Numbered from the stretch's first letter, positions 19,658-30,169 are shown. The stretch is 64,000 nucleotides of DNA from CAVWUA01 sp963758025 (GCA_963758025.1 CAVWUA010000018.1:3429-67428); one strand, 5' to 3'. Program-made: numbers and translations. Notes: a model not told the origin generated them from the sequence alone.

Positions 19658-19773
19658 CTTAGCAAGGGGGAGAGTCGGGTAGGCGTCTCGATTGTGGGTG
19701 GGAAATTTCGTACAACAGTGGTCTCCGATGTGTCCGCTCGGATTTCGTTGCCATCCGTTCACGGAGGGCTGCC

Positions 19774-20016
19774 ATGTCTCGACTCCCGTTGTCCCCGCAG
19801 CAGGCTGAACTCTCCGACCGCATCTTCCAGACCCTTCGCCAGGCCGCCGAGGCCGACCTTCGGTCCCTCGCCGACCTGCTCGCCTCCAAGGAGGATCGCC
19901 AACTCCTGGGGAAGACCGAATTCGAGGTCCGCGACCTCGTCCATCGCATCGGTGCCAAGGCCCTCGAGACCGCTCTGGACGAGCGGAAAAAGGGGGGTAC
20001 CAGGGGTCCAGCATGA
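19774..20016 (+). CDS. ISKra4 transposase, N-terminal reading frame
   Basis: An 80-residue open frame (MSRLPLSPQQAELSDRIFQT start) ending in ERKKGGTRGPA. Its stop TGA overlaps the ATG of the next frame (ATGA at 20013-20016). Just before the end is G-GGG-GGT (19992-19998), a perfect X-XXY-YYZ slippery heptamer in this frame. A -1 slip there would read on as YQGSSMTCPHCH, joining the downstream part. Either programmed frameshifting or a one-base consensus error in the G6 run is possible. Confidence 0.75.
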   Translation: MSRLPLSPQQAELSDRIFQTLRQAAEADLRSLADLLASKEDRQLLGKTEFEVRDLVHRIGAKALETALDERKKGGTRGPA

Positions 20017-21171
20017 CCTGCCCGCATTGCCACGAGTCGGCCCGCTTCGTCGAGTATCGGCCCAAGACGGTCCAGAGCCTGGTGGGGACCTTCTCCCTGG
20101 AGCGGGGCTACTACCACTGCCGATCCTGCGGCAAGGGGACGGTCCCCTGGGATGAGGCCCTCGGGCTGTCGCCCCGGGCGCTGACCGCGGGCGCCCGCGA
20201 ACTGGTCTGCATCGCCGGCGCGGTCGACAGCTTCGCCGAGGCCGCCGACGTGGTGCTCAGGAAGCTCGCCGGGTTGCGTGCCTCGGAATCGACGGTGGAG
20301 CGGACCAGCGAGGCGGTCGGCGACGACATCGGCCGGCGACAGGCCGCCGGCGAGACCTTCGGGGCGGCCGGCCCGTGGGCCTGGCACAAGGACGCCGAGG
20401 GGGTGACCTGTGCCTACGTCTCGCTCGACCTGACCGGGTTGGGGATGCAGGGCCCCGAGGGCGCCGCGGCGGACGGCCGCATGGCGGCGGTCGGGATGAT
20501 CTACAACCCGGTGCCGGAGGACCCGGCCCGGTGGGCCCGGTCGCCCGGCCGCACGCCGCAGTTCCAGGCGCGTTACGTGGCCGGACTGGAGGGCCAGGCG
20601 TCGCTGGCCGAGCCGATGCGGCGGCAAGCGGCCCAGGTGGGCATGGACCAGGCCGAGCGCTGGATCGCGTTGTCGGACGCCGGGGCCGGGGTGGAGGACC
20701 TGCTGCGGGTGAACTTCGGCCGCGTCGAGGCGGTGATCCTCGACTTCTACCACGTCGCGGAGCATCTCGGCGACCTGGGCCGGGCGTCTACCCGGCCGAC
20801 GAATCGGCCCGGGAGGAGTGGTGGGGGCGGTGGCGTCATCGGCTGAAGCACGACGGCGGTGAGGCGGTGCTCAACGACCTGCGGGCGCTTCCCCCGGACG
20901 GCCGCGAGTCGGTGCGGAGGGTCCACGGCGAGGTGGTGGGTTACTTCGAGAATCACGTGCATCGGATGGACTATCCGGCGTATCGGGCCAAGGGCTGGGC
21001 GATCGGCTCCGGCCCGATCGAGTCGGCGTGCAAGACGGTCATCGGCAAGCGGATGAAGAACGGGGGCATGCGCTGGGGCGAAGACGGAGCCGACGGCATG
21101 TGCCACCTTCGCGCCCTGTTCGCCAGCGGAGAAGATCAGTGGGACGCCTACTGGCATCCCAGCCGAAACTG
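20013..21171 (+). CDS. ISKra4 transposase, main part (one frame break)
   Basis: Begins with a zinc-finger-like CPHCH...CRSCG, then a catalytic core with IYNPVPEDPARW, IALSDAGAGVEDLL, VILDFYHVAEHLGDL, and the family-typical end IGSGPIESACKTVIGKRMKNGGMRW. The frame is lost near 20789: the sequence continues one frame over as YPADESAREEWWGRWRHRLKHDGG, as if one base were missing. With that break the element is either defective or mis-sequenced. Confidence 0.85.
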
Positions 21172-21416
21172 AACAGACGGTACACCCACAGAAGTGCTAC
21201 CTACCCGGGAGAGTCCGAGGAGACAGCTTTGCCTGCTTCCCCCCTTTTCCAAGGGGGGATTGAGGGGGGTCCTCCTGGACCGTGGCTTTTCCGGCACCCC
21301 CTCCAACTCCCTCTTCTCTCTGTGTAGTGGGCATCGCCCACCAGATCCCGAAGAGCAGAAAAGAGGTGGGCACGGCCCGCACGACAATGGTCAAATCGCC
21401 CTTCGCGTACACCCTC

Positions 21417-24400
21417 TCACATGTCGGACAACGGGGCAGGGGGGGCCGTCCCCCCCTTGATCGCGCTGTACACGCAAGGGACGAGGAACAGGGTTAGCAG
21501 GGTCGAGACAAGCATCCCTCCCACCAGGGCCCGCGCCAGGGGAATCATCGCCTCGCCGCCGGGGGCAAGGTGGAAACAGAGGGGGAGCATCGAGGCGACC
21601 AGCGTCAGGGAGGTCATCAGGATCGGCCGGAGCCGGATCTGCGCCGCCGAGAGTGCCGCGCGGCGGGGGTCGAGGCCGCTGCCGCGCAACTGGTTGGCGA
21701 ACTCGACCAGCAAGATGCTGTTGTTGACCACGACGCCGATCATCATCAAGGTGCCCATCAGGGACTGGATGTTGAGCGTCGTCCCGGTGGCGTACAGGAC
21801 GACGAGCACCCCCGAGAGGCCCAGCGGCACGGCGATCATGATGATGAGCGGATCAACGAACGAGCGGAACTGAGCGAGCATCACCAGATACACCAGGGCC
21901 GTCGCGACCACCAGGCCGACGACCAGCATCCGAGCCCCCGACCGCATCGTCTGGACTGGTCCGCGCACGGTCGTCGTGACCCCCTTTTCCTCCGGTAAGG
22001 TGGCCAGAACCCGATCGACGTCCGCCGCGACCGAGCCGACGTCCCGCCCTTTGACGTTGACGTACACGTCGTACACCCGGCCGATGTTGTAGCGGGCGAT
22101 CTCGCCGGGAATGTTCACCCGTCGTACCGTGGCGATGTTCGAGAGCGGCACGGTGATCGGTCCATCCGGGCCGTTCAGCGAGAGGGGGATGTTCTGGATC
22201 TGGTCGAGCGAGTCCATCCGATTCGACTCGTATTGCACCCCCATGAAGAAGTCGATGCCGCTCTCGGGATCAATCCAGATTGTTGGTGCGAAGCCGACGC
22301 TGGAGGACAGGGCCGTCAGGATCGTCTCGGCGACCTCTTCCTGATCCAGCCCGAGATACTTGGCCCGGGTGCGGTCCACCCGCACGTCGAGCTGCGGGAA
22401 ATCCAGGGCCTGGGCAATCTGCACATCGACCGTGCCGGGGACCTTGCGGACAGCCCGGACGATCTCCTCGGCCCGGGCGCGGGCCTGGTCGAGCTTCCCG
22501 GCCGAGACCTGGATGTTGATCGGCACGGGAATCCCCTCGTTCAAGGCGGCGGCGACGATTCCTCCGCTGACGAACAGGAAATGCTCGTCCGGGTAATGCT
22601 TCGCGAGCGTCTGACGAAGCCGGTCGATGTACGTCGCCGTGCTTGTCGCGCGGCCTTCTTGCCGGAGGTTGACCACGAGGAACGCCGAGTCCGGCCCCGA
22701 GTTCGGGCTGAGGATCGTGGAGAAGCCCGCCCCCTTGCCGACCGGCAGGCCGACGTTCGAGATGATCGTGTCGATCTCCCGGGGCGGGATGACGTCCTTG
22801 ATCGTCTCCTCGATCCGGGCCACCAGCTCCTCGGTCAGCTCCAGTCGGGTGCCGGGGATCGTCCGCACGCGCAGGTCGAACGTTCCGGCGTCCACCTCGG
22901 GGAACAGCTCGGTTCCGATGCCGGGCAGAAGCAGGAAGGAGGCGAGAACCAGGGCCGTCAGGCCGGGAATCACCAGCCAGCGTGCCCGGATCGCCGTGCC
23001 GAGCAGTCCGGCGTAGATTCCGCCAGGCTCGGGTACGTCCTCCTCGGCGGCCTCCCCGGGCGTCGCGGTCGTTCTCGCTCGCAGAAACCGGGCGCAGAAG
23101 GCGGGAACGACGGTCATCGCCACGAAGTACGAGGCGGCGATGGTCGAGGTCGCGGCAATCGCCAAGGGTTCGAACAGGTCGCGGATCATGCCGGAGAGGA
23201 AGATGGCGGGGATGAAGACGGCGAGAGTCGTGACCGTGCCGGCCAGGACGGGCATGGTCACCTCGCCGGCGCCGTCGCGGGCGGCGTCGCGCCGGGACTT
23301 GCCCATGCGAAGGTGCCGGGCAATGTTCTCCACGACGACAATCCCCGCGTCCACGACGGTTCCGATGGCCAGCGAGACCCCGCCCAGCGTCATCACGTTG
23401 ATCGTCTGGCCGGAGAAGGAGAACGCCAGCGCCCCGATCAGCATCGACAGGACGATCACGCAAAGAATGGCGATCGTGGGCAACAACCGGCGGAGGAACG
23501 CGAGCACGACCAGAGCCACCAGAATCGCCCCCAGCCCGACCTCATAACTGAGGTTCCGCATCGCGTCGCGGATGTACGAGGACTGGTCGTTGACCAGCGT
23601 GATCTCGGTGGCCTCGGGAATCTCCCCCTGGGCCTTCATTTTCGGGATCTCGCGGGCGATTCCCTCGTAGATCCGATCGACGACGGCGATCGTGTTCTCT
23701 CCCGGCTCGCGCAGCAAGGGGCAATAGACGCTCCGCTTGCCGTTGACCCGGACGATGTTGTACTGGATCGCGGCGTCGTCCTGGGCGTAGCCGACATCGC
23801 GAATGAAGATCGGCCGACCGTCGCGCACGGCGATCGGGACCCCCTCGATCTCCTCGGTTGTCGGCAGGGTGTTCTCGGGGTGGACCTGGTACTCGTAGCG
23901 TCCGAGCTTCGCCGAGCCGGCGGCGAGCACGAGGTTCGAGCGGTGCAGGGCATCGACCACATCATTGGCGCTCAGGCCCATCGCGCGGAGCCGGGCCGGG
24001 TCCACGTACACCATCATTTGCCGGAACTTGCCGCCGAACGGGTGGGGGATCTGCACCCCCTTCAGGCCCCCCATCTTGTTGCGGACGGCATAGTAGCCGA
24101 TCTTGTACAGTTCCGTTTCGCTCATCCCTTCGCCGCCGATGGCCGCCAGGACCACCGGCAGGTTCGCCGGCTCGCTCCGCAGGGTGAACGGGTGCTCGAT
24201 CCCGGGCGGCAGGTGAAACATGTCGTTGGCTTCGAGGTTCACGATGTCGTTCATCGCCGAACTCGAATTCGTCCCCGGCTGAAAGAAGATCTTGATGACC
24301 GCCGCGCCCGGGATCGTCCGCGATTCCTGATGCTCGATCCCCCCGGCCAGGGTCAACGCCCGCTCCAGCGCGACGTGACGCTCATCTCCATGTCGAGCGT

Positions 24401-24565
24401 GGGAAGCCCGGGATAGGAGAAGTAGCTCACGACGACCGGCTTCTGAAAGTCCGGCAGGATGTCCACCGGGATCGACGGCACGACCGAGAAACCGAGCAGA
24501 CTCAGCCCCAGCGCCAGCGCGACGACGGCATACGGATTACGCAGGGCAAATCGAATCAGTCCCAT
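21417..24565 (-). CDS. RND-family efflux permease (one frame break)
   Basis: 1049 residues if one base is restored near 24367-24375, the normal size for AcrB/CusA-type pumps. The N-terminus is MGLIRFALRNPYAVVALALG with the first membrane helix and the periplasmic SIPVDILPDFQKPVVVSY. The transmembrane core shows VVDAGIVVVENIARHL and, in the second half, MMIGVVVNNSILLVEFANQLR. It uses the proton gradient to export substrates from periplasm or inner membrane, with the adaptor at 24629-25973 and the outer-membrane factor at 26307-27977. Whether it handles metals or organic compounds cannot be decided here. GAGGGA precedes the ATG. Its stop codon touches the inner end of repeat R2. Confidence 0.93.
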
Positions 24566-24628
24566 GAGATCCCTCGGCGGACCAGGCAATAAAAAGGGGG
24601 GAATTGCGGGCGTGTGCGGCGGGGACGG

Positions 24629-25973
24629 TCACTCACTCTGGACGCGGACCGTCTGGCCGGACGAGAGCCGGTCGATCATCGGGGCGACCACGCGCTCGCT
24701 ACCCTTGAGGCCGTCGCTGATCTCGATCCGGTTCCCATCGTCAAGGCCGGTCGTGATGTTGACGATCTGAACCTGGTTCTGATCATCGACCACGTAAACG
24801 AACGCCTGTCCCTTCTGGTCGTACCGCACGGTGCCCGCGGGCAGCGTCAGGGCGTCCGGCTTTTGGTCGAGATCGATGGTTGTCTCGCCATACATGCCTG
24901 GCAGGAGCCGGCGATCCGGGTTCGGCAGGTCGATCTCGACGAGCATCGTCCGCGTGCTCGGGTCAAGCCCCCGGGCGATGCGGTCGATCTTGCCCTCGAA
25001 GACCTTGCCGGGGATCGCGCGGAGCGTGACGTGGGCCGCATCACCAACATCGGCCGCCGGGGCGTCGTTTTCCGGCAAGGCCACCTGGACCCGGACGCAG
25101 GTCGAGCTTCTCGACGACGAACAACGGGGCCTGGCCGCTGACGGAGCTTGTCTGGATGTTGCGGACCAGGTCGCCGGGGTCCACGTTGCGCTGGGTGACG
25201 GTCCCCGCGAAGGGGGCCTTGATCGTCGCGTAGGCGAGCTGGACCTCCAGCTCCTCGCGCTCTTTTTCCGCCACGGCGGTCTGAGCCTTCGCGGTGTCCA
25301 GGTCGGCCTCGGCGGCGACCTGCTTCGCCTGCGAGACCAGCACGTTGGCCTTCGCGGTGGTCAACGCGGCCTCGGCCGAGGACTTGCCCGCCTGGGCCGA
25401 TTCGAACCGTTTGCGGGCCTCGTCGAGCACCTGTCCGGTCACGGCGCGGTCGGAAACCAGCCCCTCGGTCCGATTCATCTCGGCCCTCGCGGCGGTCAGG
25501 ATCGCCTCTTCCTGGGCAACGTCCGCCTTCGCCTGTTCCTGTGCCGCCTGGGCCGCCGCCACGTCGGCCTTCGCCAGTTCGATCCCGGCCTCCGCCCGAC
25601 GCTCATCCGCCCGCAGGCGACGGATCGTGGCCTCCTGCCGCTCGATCGACTTCGACACTTCGGGGAGATCCACGACGCCGAGAATCTGGCCCTTTTCCAC
25701 CTCATCGCCAATGTCCGCGTTCAACGTATCGAGGTAGCCCGCGACCTTCTCGTACAGCTCCGCCTGAAAATCGGCGTGGACCGTCGCGGGCTGGGTGGTC
25801 GAGCGGACCAGATCCATTCGCTCGGGCTGGAGGACCTCGACCGTGACGACCTCGTCCGCTTCGGTCGGCAGTTCCGCCGCCGCGATCGGCTCCTCCTCGA
25901 TCTGGCAGCCGGAACCGGCAAGGACCGCTCCCGCGACCAGCAGGATCAGCAATGTGTGATAAACCCTGGACAT
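24629..25973 (-). CDS. RND efflux periplasmic adaptor, lipoprotein (one frame break)
   Basis: 447 residues after removal of one extra base near 25090-25093. The signal LLILLVAGAVLAGSGC has a plausible lipobox Cys. A hairpin of alternating Ala/Glu/Lys helices follows (EKGQILGVVDLPEVSKSIERQEATIRRLRADERRAEAGIELAKADVAAAQAAQEQAKADVAQEEA), then the beta-barrel part (LAYATIKAPFAGTVTQRNVDPGDLVR) and the C-terminal VRYDQKGQAFVYVVDDQNQVQ. It bridges the RND pump and the outer-membrane channel. ATG at 25973 has GAGGA upstream. It is 63 bases from the permease start, so one operon, and is divergent from the outer-membrane factor. Confidence 0.92.
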
Positions 25974-26306
25974 CAACGAGTCCTCAAGTCCGAATCGCCA
26001 GCGCGACGGGGGGAAGGTGGGAAGTTCGCGGGAATGACCAAAACTGGCTCACATTCCAGGGTACTCTGTGAAGGTATCGCCCTCAAGACGCCGCCAACGT
26101 CTCCAGACACATTCGCGAGCCAGTGGGAGCGGCCGGATTGTGCGGATTGTTCCGGTTCGTTCCGGGCGATTCCATACTCCGAGGTGAATGCGTGGGATCG
26201 TCCTGCCGAAAAACGGAGATATCCGGCGGAGCCGGGTTGAACCAGATCGGCGGGCGACGGCACGATGTTGTTTGGACGGTCGCCAGCGACCAGGAGGGTC
26301 GATCGG
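25974..26306. promoter_or_regulatory. Divergent promoter region of the efflux cassette
   Basis: 333 bases between the adaptor (minus) and the outer-membrane factor (plus). Both transcripts must start here. I see no clear operator palindrome and no regulator gene inside the cassette. Confidence 0.45.
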
Positions 26307-27977
26307 ATGGACCGAAGCCACGGGGCCCAGCGCGGAATTCACCTTTTGATGGGAGCGATCCTGCTCACCAGCGCGGGACGTCTCGCCGCTGCCGATCCGC
26401 CGCGGGCCGCCCTGCCGGAGGCGGCTCCCCCCGAGGCCGCCTTGCGTTCGGCGGGAGAGATGCCTGTCCCTCCCGCGACGATGACTCCCACAACAACGGG
26501 GCCGGTGGGTGATCCGGCGGCGCCGCTGGTTCCCGGACAGGTGATCCAGCCGATCGACCTGGCGACCGCGCTGCGGTTGGGCGGGGCGAACGATCTCGAC
26601 ATCGCGATTGCCCGCGAGCGCGTCTGCCAGGCGCTGGCGGACCTTCAACTGGCGAGGACCGTCTGGCTGCCGAGTCTGTTCGTCGGGCCGAACTGGATCC
26701 GCCACGACGGCACGGCCCAGGTCGTCGAGGGGCGAGTCCAGAACATCAGCAAGAGTTCGTTGTTTCTCGGCGGGACGCTCGCCGGGGGCAATGGCGTCTC
26801 GGGGCCGATTCCGGCGGGTGGACCGGCCCCCCTGGGGTCCTTGACGACGATCCTGCGGTTCTCCGACGCGATCTTTCAGCCCCTCGCCGCCCGGCAGATG
26901 CTGGACGCCCGACGCGCGGGGGTGGCCGTCGCGAACAACGATACGTTTCTGAGCGTCGCGGAGGCGTATCTCAACCTCCAGGAGTCCGTGGGACGGCTGA
27001 TGATTGCCCGGGAAGCCGCCGAGGAAGCCGACGAACTTGCCCGACTGACCGCCTCGTTTGCCCGGACCGGGGCAGGGCTGGACGCCGATTATCGCCGGAG
27101 CCTGGTCGAGCGCGACCTGAGGCGCCGGGAAACCGCGGCGGCCGTGGGAGAGCTGGAGGTCGCCTCGGCCGAGCTGATCCGCCAGATCCGGCTCGACCCG
27201 AGGGTCGTCGTCGCTCCGGTCGAGCCGCCGGAATCGATGCTGCGGATCGTTCCCGAGACGATGACCCCCGACGACCTGATCGTGACCGGCTTGCACCATC
27301 GGCCCGAGCTGGGCGAGGCGCAGGCGCTGGTGAAGGCGACGCTCGTACGGTTGCGGCAGGCGCGGCTGCGTCCCTGGATTCCCAGCCTGGCCTTTCGCTA
27401 CTCGGCCGGCGGGTTCGGCGGCGGACCGAACGCCACCTTCAACGATTTCGGCGGGCGTCACGATGCCGACGTGAACCTCTTCTGGCAGCTTCAGGGGATG
27501 GGGTTCTCCGACCGGGCCATCGCGAAGTCGCACGCCGCGCAGAACCGCGCGGCGGTCCTGGAGAAGCTGAAGATTCAGGACCGCATTGCCGCGGAGGTCA
27601 TGCAGGCCGACAAGCTGCGGCTCGCCTCCGCGCGGCAGGTCGCGGAGGCGGGACACGCCGTGCCCGAGGCGATCGCCTCGCTGAAGTTGAACCTGACCAA
27701 CATCCGTCGCGGGGCGGGATTGCCCGGTGCCACGCGACCGATCGAGGTGCTCCAGCCGATCCAGGCTCTGGCCAGCGCGCGGACCGCCTACCTGGAGGCC
27801 GTTCTCAACTACAACCGTGCCCAGTTTCGCCTCTTCCACGCCCTCGGTTGTCCGCCGACGCTGGCCCCCCAGGGGCTGGTTCCGGTCCCTGCGGAACCTG
27901 TCCCGCGCGAAGAATCGATTAAGATGGGTCGAGAGACGCTGATTGTGGGGGACCCCGGGAGTGTACGAGACGGGTGA
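26307..27977 (+). CDS. TolC-family outer-membrane efflux protein
   Basis: 556 residues from ATG at 26307, chosen for AGGAGGG eight bases upstream. A signal peptide (LLMGAILLTSAGRLAAADP) and a Pro/Ala-rich linker precede the OEP domain: IDLATALRLGGANDLDIAIARERV, SVAEAYLNLQESVGRLMIAREAAEEA, and in the second half AYLEAVLNYNRAQFRLFHALG. It forms the outer-membrane channel for the RND pump encoded divergently. The last codons and stop (GSVRDG) lie at the start of repeat R1, so insertion of the repeat may have replaced the original C-terminus. Confidence 0.9.
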   Translation: MDRSHGAQRGIHLLMGAILLTSAGRLAAADPPRAALPEAAPPEAALRSAGEMPVPPATMTPTTTGPVGDPAAPLVPGQVIQPIDLATALRLGGANDLDIAIARERVCQALADLQLARTVWLPSLFVGPNWIRHDGTAQVVEGRVQNISKSSLFLGGTLAGGNGVSGPIPAGGPAPLGSLTTILRFSDAIFQPLAARQMLDARRAGVAVANNDTFLSVAEAYLNLQESVGRLMIAREAAEEADELARLTASFARTGAGLDADYRRSLVERDLRRRETAAAVGELEVASAELIRQIRLDPRVVVAPVEPPESMLRIVPETMTPDDLIVTGLHHRPELGEAQALVKATLVRLRQARLRPWIPSLAFRYSAGGFGGGPNATFNDFGGRHDADVNLFWQLQGMGFSDRAIAKSHAAQNRAAVLEKLKIQDRIAAEVMQADKLRLASARQVAEAGHAVPEAIASLKLNLTNIRRGAGLPGATRPIEVLQPIQALASARTAYLEAVLNYNRAQFRLFHALGCPPTLAPQGLVPVPAEPVPREESIKMGRETLIVGDPGSVRDG

Positions 27978-28396
27978 TTTGACCATTGACGGGTGGGCCG
28001 TGCCCACCTCTTTTCTGCTTTTCGGGATCAGGTGGTCGATGCCCACCCTATCCCAGAGAGAAGGGGGAGTTGGAGGGGGTTCCGGCAACACCACGACCCA
28101 GGAGGACCCCCCTCAATCCCCCCTTGGTAAGGGGGGACGCAAGGGCGTCCATGCAGGGGACGCCTCCTCTTCGGACTCTCCCCCTTGGCAAGGGGGAGTT
28201 GGAGGGGGTTTGGGCAACACCACGGTCCAGGAGGCCCCTCAATCCCCCCTTGGAAAGGGGGAGTCATGAAGTTCCCACGCGGAAGGGGACGTCGCCTCTC
28301 CGGCTCCCCCTTGGCAAGGGGGAGCCGGAGGGGGTTTCGGCAAAATCACAGGACCGCGCACGATGACGGATGATCCGTCTCGTACACCCTCTCAGA
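27961..28396 (+). repeat. Dispersed palindromic repeat, copy R1
   Basis: About 435 bases bounded by GTGTACGAGACGG (27961-27973) and its reverse complement (28375-28387). Inside are two long copies (about 28063-28135 and 28193-28264) and one partial copy of a unit running from GGGGGAGTTGGAGGGGGTT through GGCAACACCACG to TCAATCCCCCCTTGG, plus hairpins such as CCCCCTTGG/CCAAGGGGG. It matches R2 in inverted orientation. No protein is encoded. It resembles a non-autonomous (MITE-like) element. Confidence 0.85.
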
Positions 28397-28456
28397 GCGA
28401 ATCACTGGCAGCGGATGTCGAGACGACCGAGACGCTTCCAAGGATGAACACCCTTG

Positions 28457-29973
28457 ATGACCCTACGGGCACGGTTGCGGAAATCGTTACGTGATGGGGT
28501 GTTCGCCTTGCTGGGCCTGGCGGCGCTGGGGCTCGCGGCGTACTTCTGGATGCACGAGCCCACGGAGCCCCCGGTCACGTTGCGGATGTCCGCCGGTCAG
28601 GCGGCCGGAGAGCGGCACCGGATCGCGGAGGTTCTCCGCCATGAGGCCGCGCGCCATTCCATCACGATCAACCTGCGGCCGACCGCCGGCTCGGATGAGG
28701 CTCTGCGCGACGTGGAGGCACGGCGGCTCGACGCGGCGCTGGCCCAGGGGGGGCTGGACCTGAGCGACCGGCCGGACCTCCGCCAGGTCGCCACGCTTCA
28801 TGTCGAACCGCTCCATCTGCTGGTCAAGGAGGAGTTTCACGACGAGGTCTCCGAGGCTCTGTCGGCCCTGCGCGGAAAGGTCGTCGATCTGGGAGAGCGC
28901 GGCAGCGGAACCTATTGTCTGGCCACGGATGTCATGACGTTCGCCGGGCTCTCCCCTCGCGATTTCCAGCCGAGCACGATGGAGCTACGAGGCGCTCCAG
29001 CGGGAGTCCGATCGCTCCAAACTGCCGGACGCGGTCTTCATGGTCTCGACGCTCCCTTCTTCCATCGCGCGTCATCTGGTGACACACCACCGCTTTCGGC
29101 TCGTCGCCTTGCCTTTTTATGAGGCGTTCAGTCTCGGCACGCTCGATCAGGAGCCGAGGTCCGCGCGGCGGCGGGGCGAGCCGGCGACGCGGATCGAGCG
29201 ACGGAACGTGTACGACGTGTCGATCCCGCCTTATACCTATGAGGTGGAGCCGGGCGTTCCCCCCGCGAAGATCCCCACCCTCGGGACGCGTCTGCTGCTC
29301 GTCGCGCACAAGGACGTCGCGCCCGAGACGGTGTCCCGACTGCTGCGCGTGATCTATGAATCCCCGTTCGCGCAGACGGTCCAGCCGTCCCTGGAGGTGT
29401 CGTTGCTGAACCTCCCGCCCGAACTGCCCTGGCATGAGGGCTCGGTCGCCTATCTCCGGCGCAACGCGCCGCTGATTGCCGGCGATGTGCTGGATCTGTT
29501 AGAGAAGGAGGTGAGCATCCTGGCCGCGCTCCTGGGGGGCCTTTTTTTCCTCGGTCAGTGGCTCCGTCGCCGCGTCCGCCGCCGTCGGGACCGCGGCTTC
29601 GAGACGTATATCCTCCGGGTCAACGAGGTCGAGTGCCGGGTCGCGGCGCCTGGAGCGTTCCGCGTCGCTCGACCTCGCGGCCCTCTTGCGGTTCCAGGAG
29701 GAACTGAGCGGGCTGAAGAACGAGGCCTTGAGGAAATTCGCGGACGGGGTTCTCGAAGGCGAGGAATTGATGTCGGGGTTCCTCACCCACGTCAGCGACA
29801 CCCGGGATTACCTGACCCGTTTGATTCTCCACGAACGGAACAACCTGGAAGAGCAGGCGCATCTCGAAGGCCGCAAGGCCCAGACGCTCTGGAGCGAGGT
29901 CGTGGACGGCTCGTCGGCGCGCCGCCTTGAGGACAAACCGAATTCCTCCGAAGCGATCGGGTCCGGGGAATGA
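28457..29973 (+). CDS. TAXI/NMT1-type solute-binding protein with membrane and helical C-terminus (two frame breaks)
   Basis: 504 residues after removing one base near 28985 and one in the CC at 29649-29650. A membrane anchor (VFALLGLAALGLAAYFW) precedes a periplasmic-binding fold with VTLRMSAGQAAGERHRIAEVLRH, LDAALAQGGLDL, VATLHVEPLHLLVKEE and KVVDLGERGSGTYCLATDVM, resembling TAXI proteins of TRAP transporters. A second membrane segment (VSILAALLGGLFFLGQWL) is followed by about 110 helical residues (RFQEELSGLKNEALRKFADG). No TRAP permease gene is near, so it may be a sensor instead of a transporter subunit. ATG at 28457 directly follows a TTG. Confidence 0.78.
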
Positions 29974-30057
29974 GAATCGTGTGCTGATCGGAATGTCTTT
30001 CGCGCGGAATGGGCGGATTTCGTCCGGCGTGCAGAGGCTCTCTCCTACACGAGCCCG

Positions 30058-30161
30058 CTGATGCTTTCCGGTTCTCCCTTTTTCCGGAGCGCGGCCGTCC
30101 CGGCCGCCCCGGCATTGCGGCCGGGACGGCCGCGCTCCGGAAACCAGAAGGCATCAGCGGG
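30058..30161. repeat. Nested inverted repeat (REPIN-like) between convergent genes
   Basis: The inner arms, 27 bp, are perfect (30081-30107 with 30117-30143) around a 9-base loop and contain GGAGCGCGGCCGTCCCGG. Outer arms CTGATGC.TTC.GGTT repeat in inverse at the far end (about 30058-30074 and 30145-30161). It lies between the stops of 28457-29973 and 30170-31879, and may double as a terminator. Confidence 0.8.
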
Positions 30162-30169
30162 TTCGTGAG

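Larger units (their letters stand above)
19677..21206 (+). mobile_element. ISKra4-family insertion sequence
   Basis: About 1530 bp, with ends GGGTAGG (19677-19683) and CCTACCC (21200-21206). A second matching block TGTGGGTG lies about 16 bases in from each end. An exact 9-bp target duplication GGGAGAGTC flanks it (19668-19676 and 21207-21215). Only base 19667 separates it from the IS4 element's right target duplication. It carries a two-frame transposase that also has a further frame break. Confidence 0.9.
18141..21412. repeat. Dispersed repeat, copy R2, interrupted by two insertion sequences
   Basis: The two outer parts (18141-18227 and 21216-21412) together match the copy at 27961-28396 in inverted orientation. 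Shared segments include TCTGAGAG with G(T)GT.CGAGACGGATCAT, GTGCGCGGTCCTGTGATTTT, the palindrome CTCCCCCTTGGCAAGG, AATCCCCCCTTGG, and GGGCCGTGCCCACCTCTTTT. The inner end (GTACACCCTCTCA) abuts the stop codon of the RND permease gene. Without the two IS elements it would be about 275 bases. It codes for nothing visible; it is GC-rich and built from hairpins. Confidence 0.85.

Noticed and set aside
27961..28396. Possible CRISPR array (repeated hairpin units)
   Set aside because: Only two to three units, unequal spacing, spacers are themselves repeated, and no cas genes. It is a dispersed palindromic repeat.
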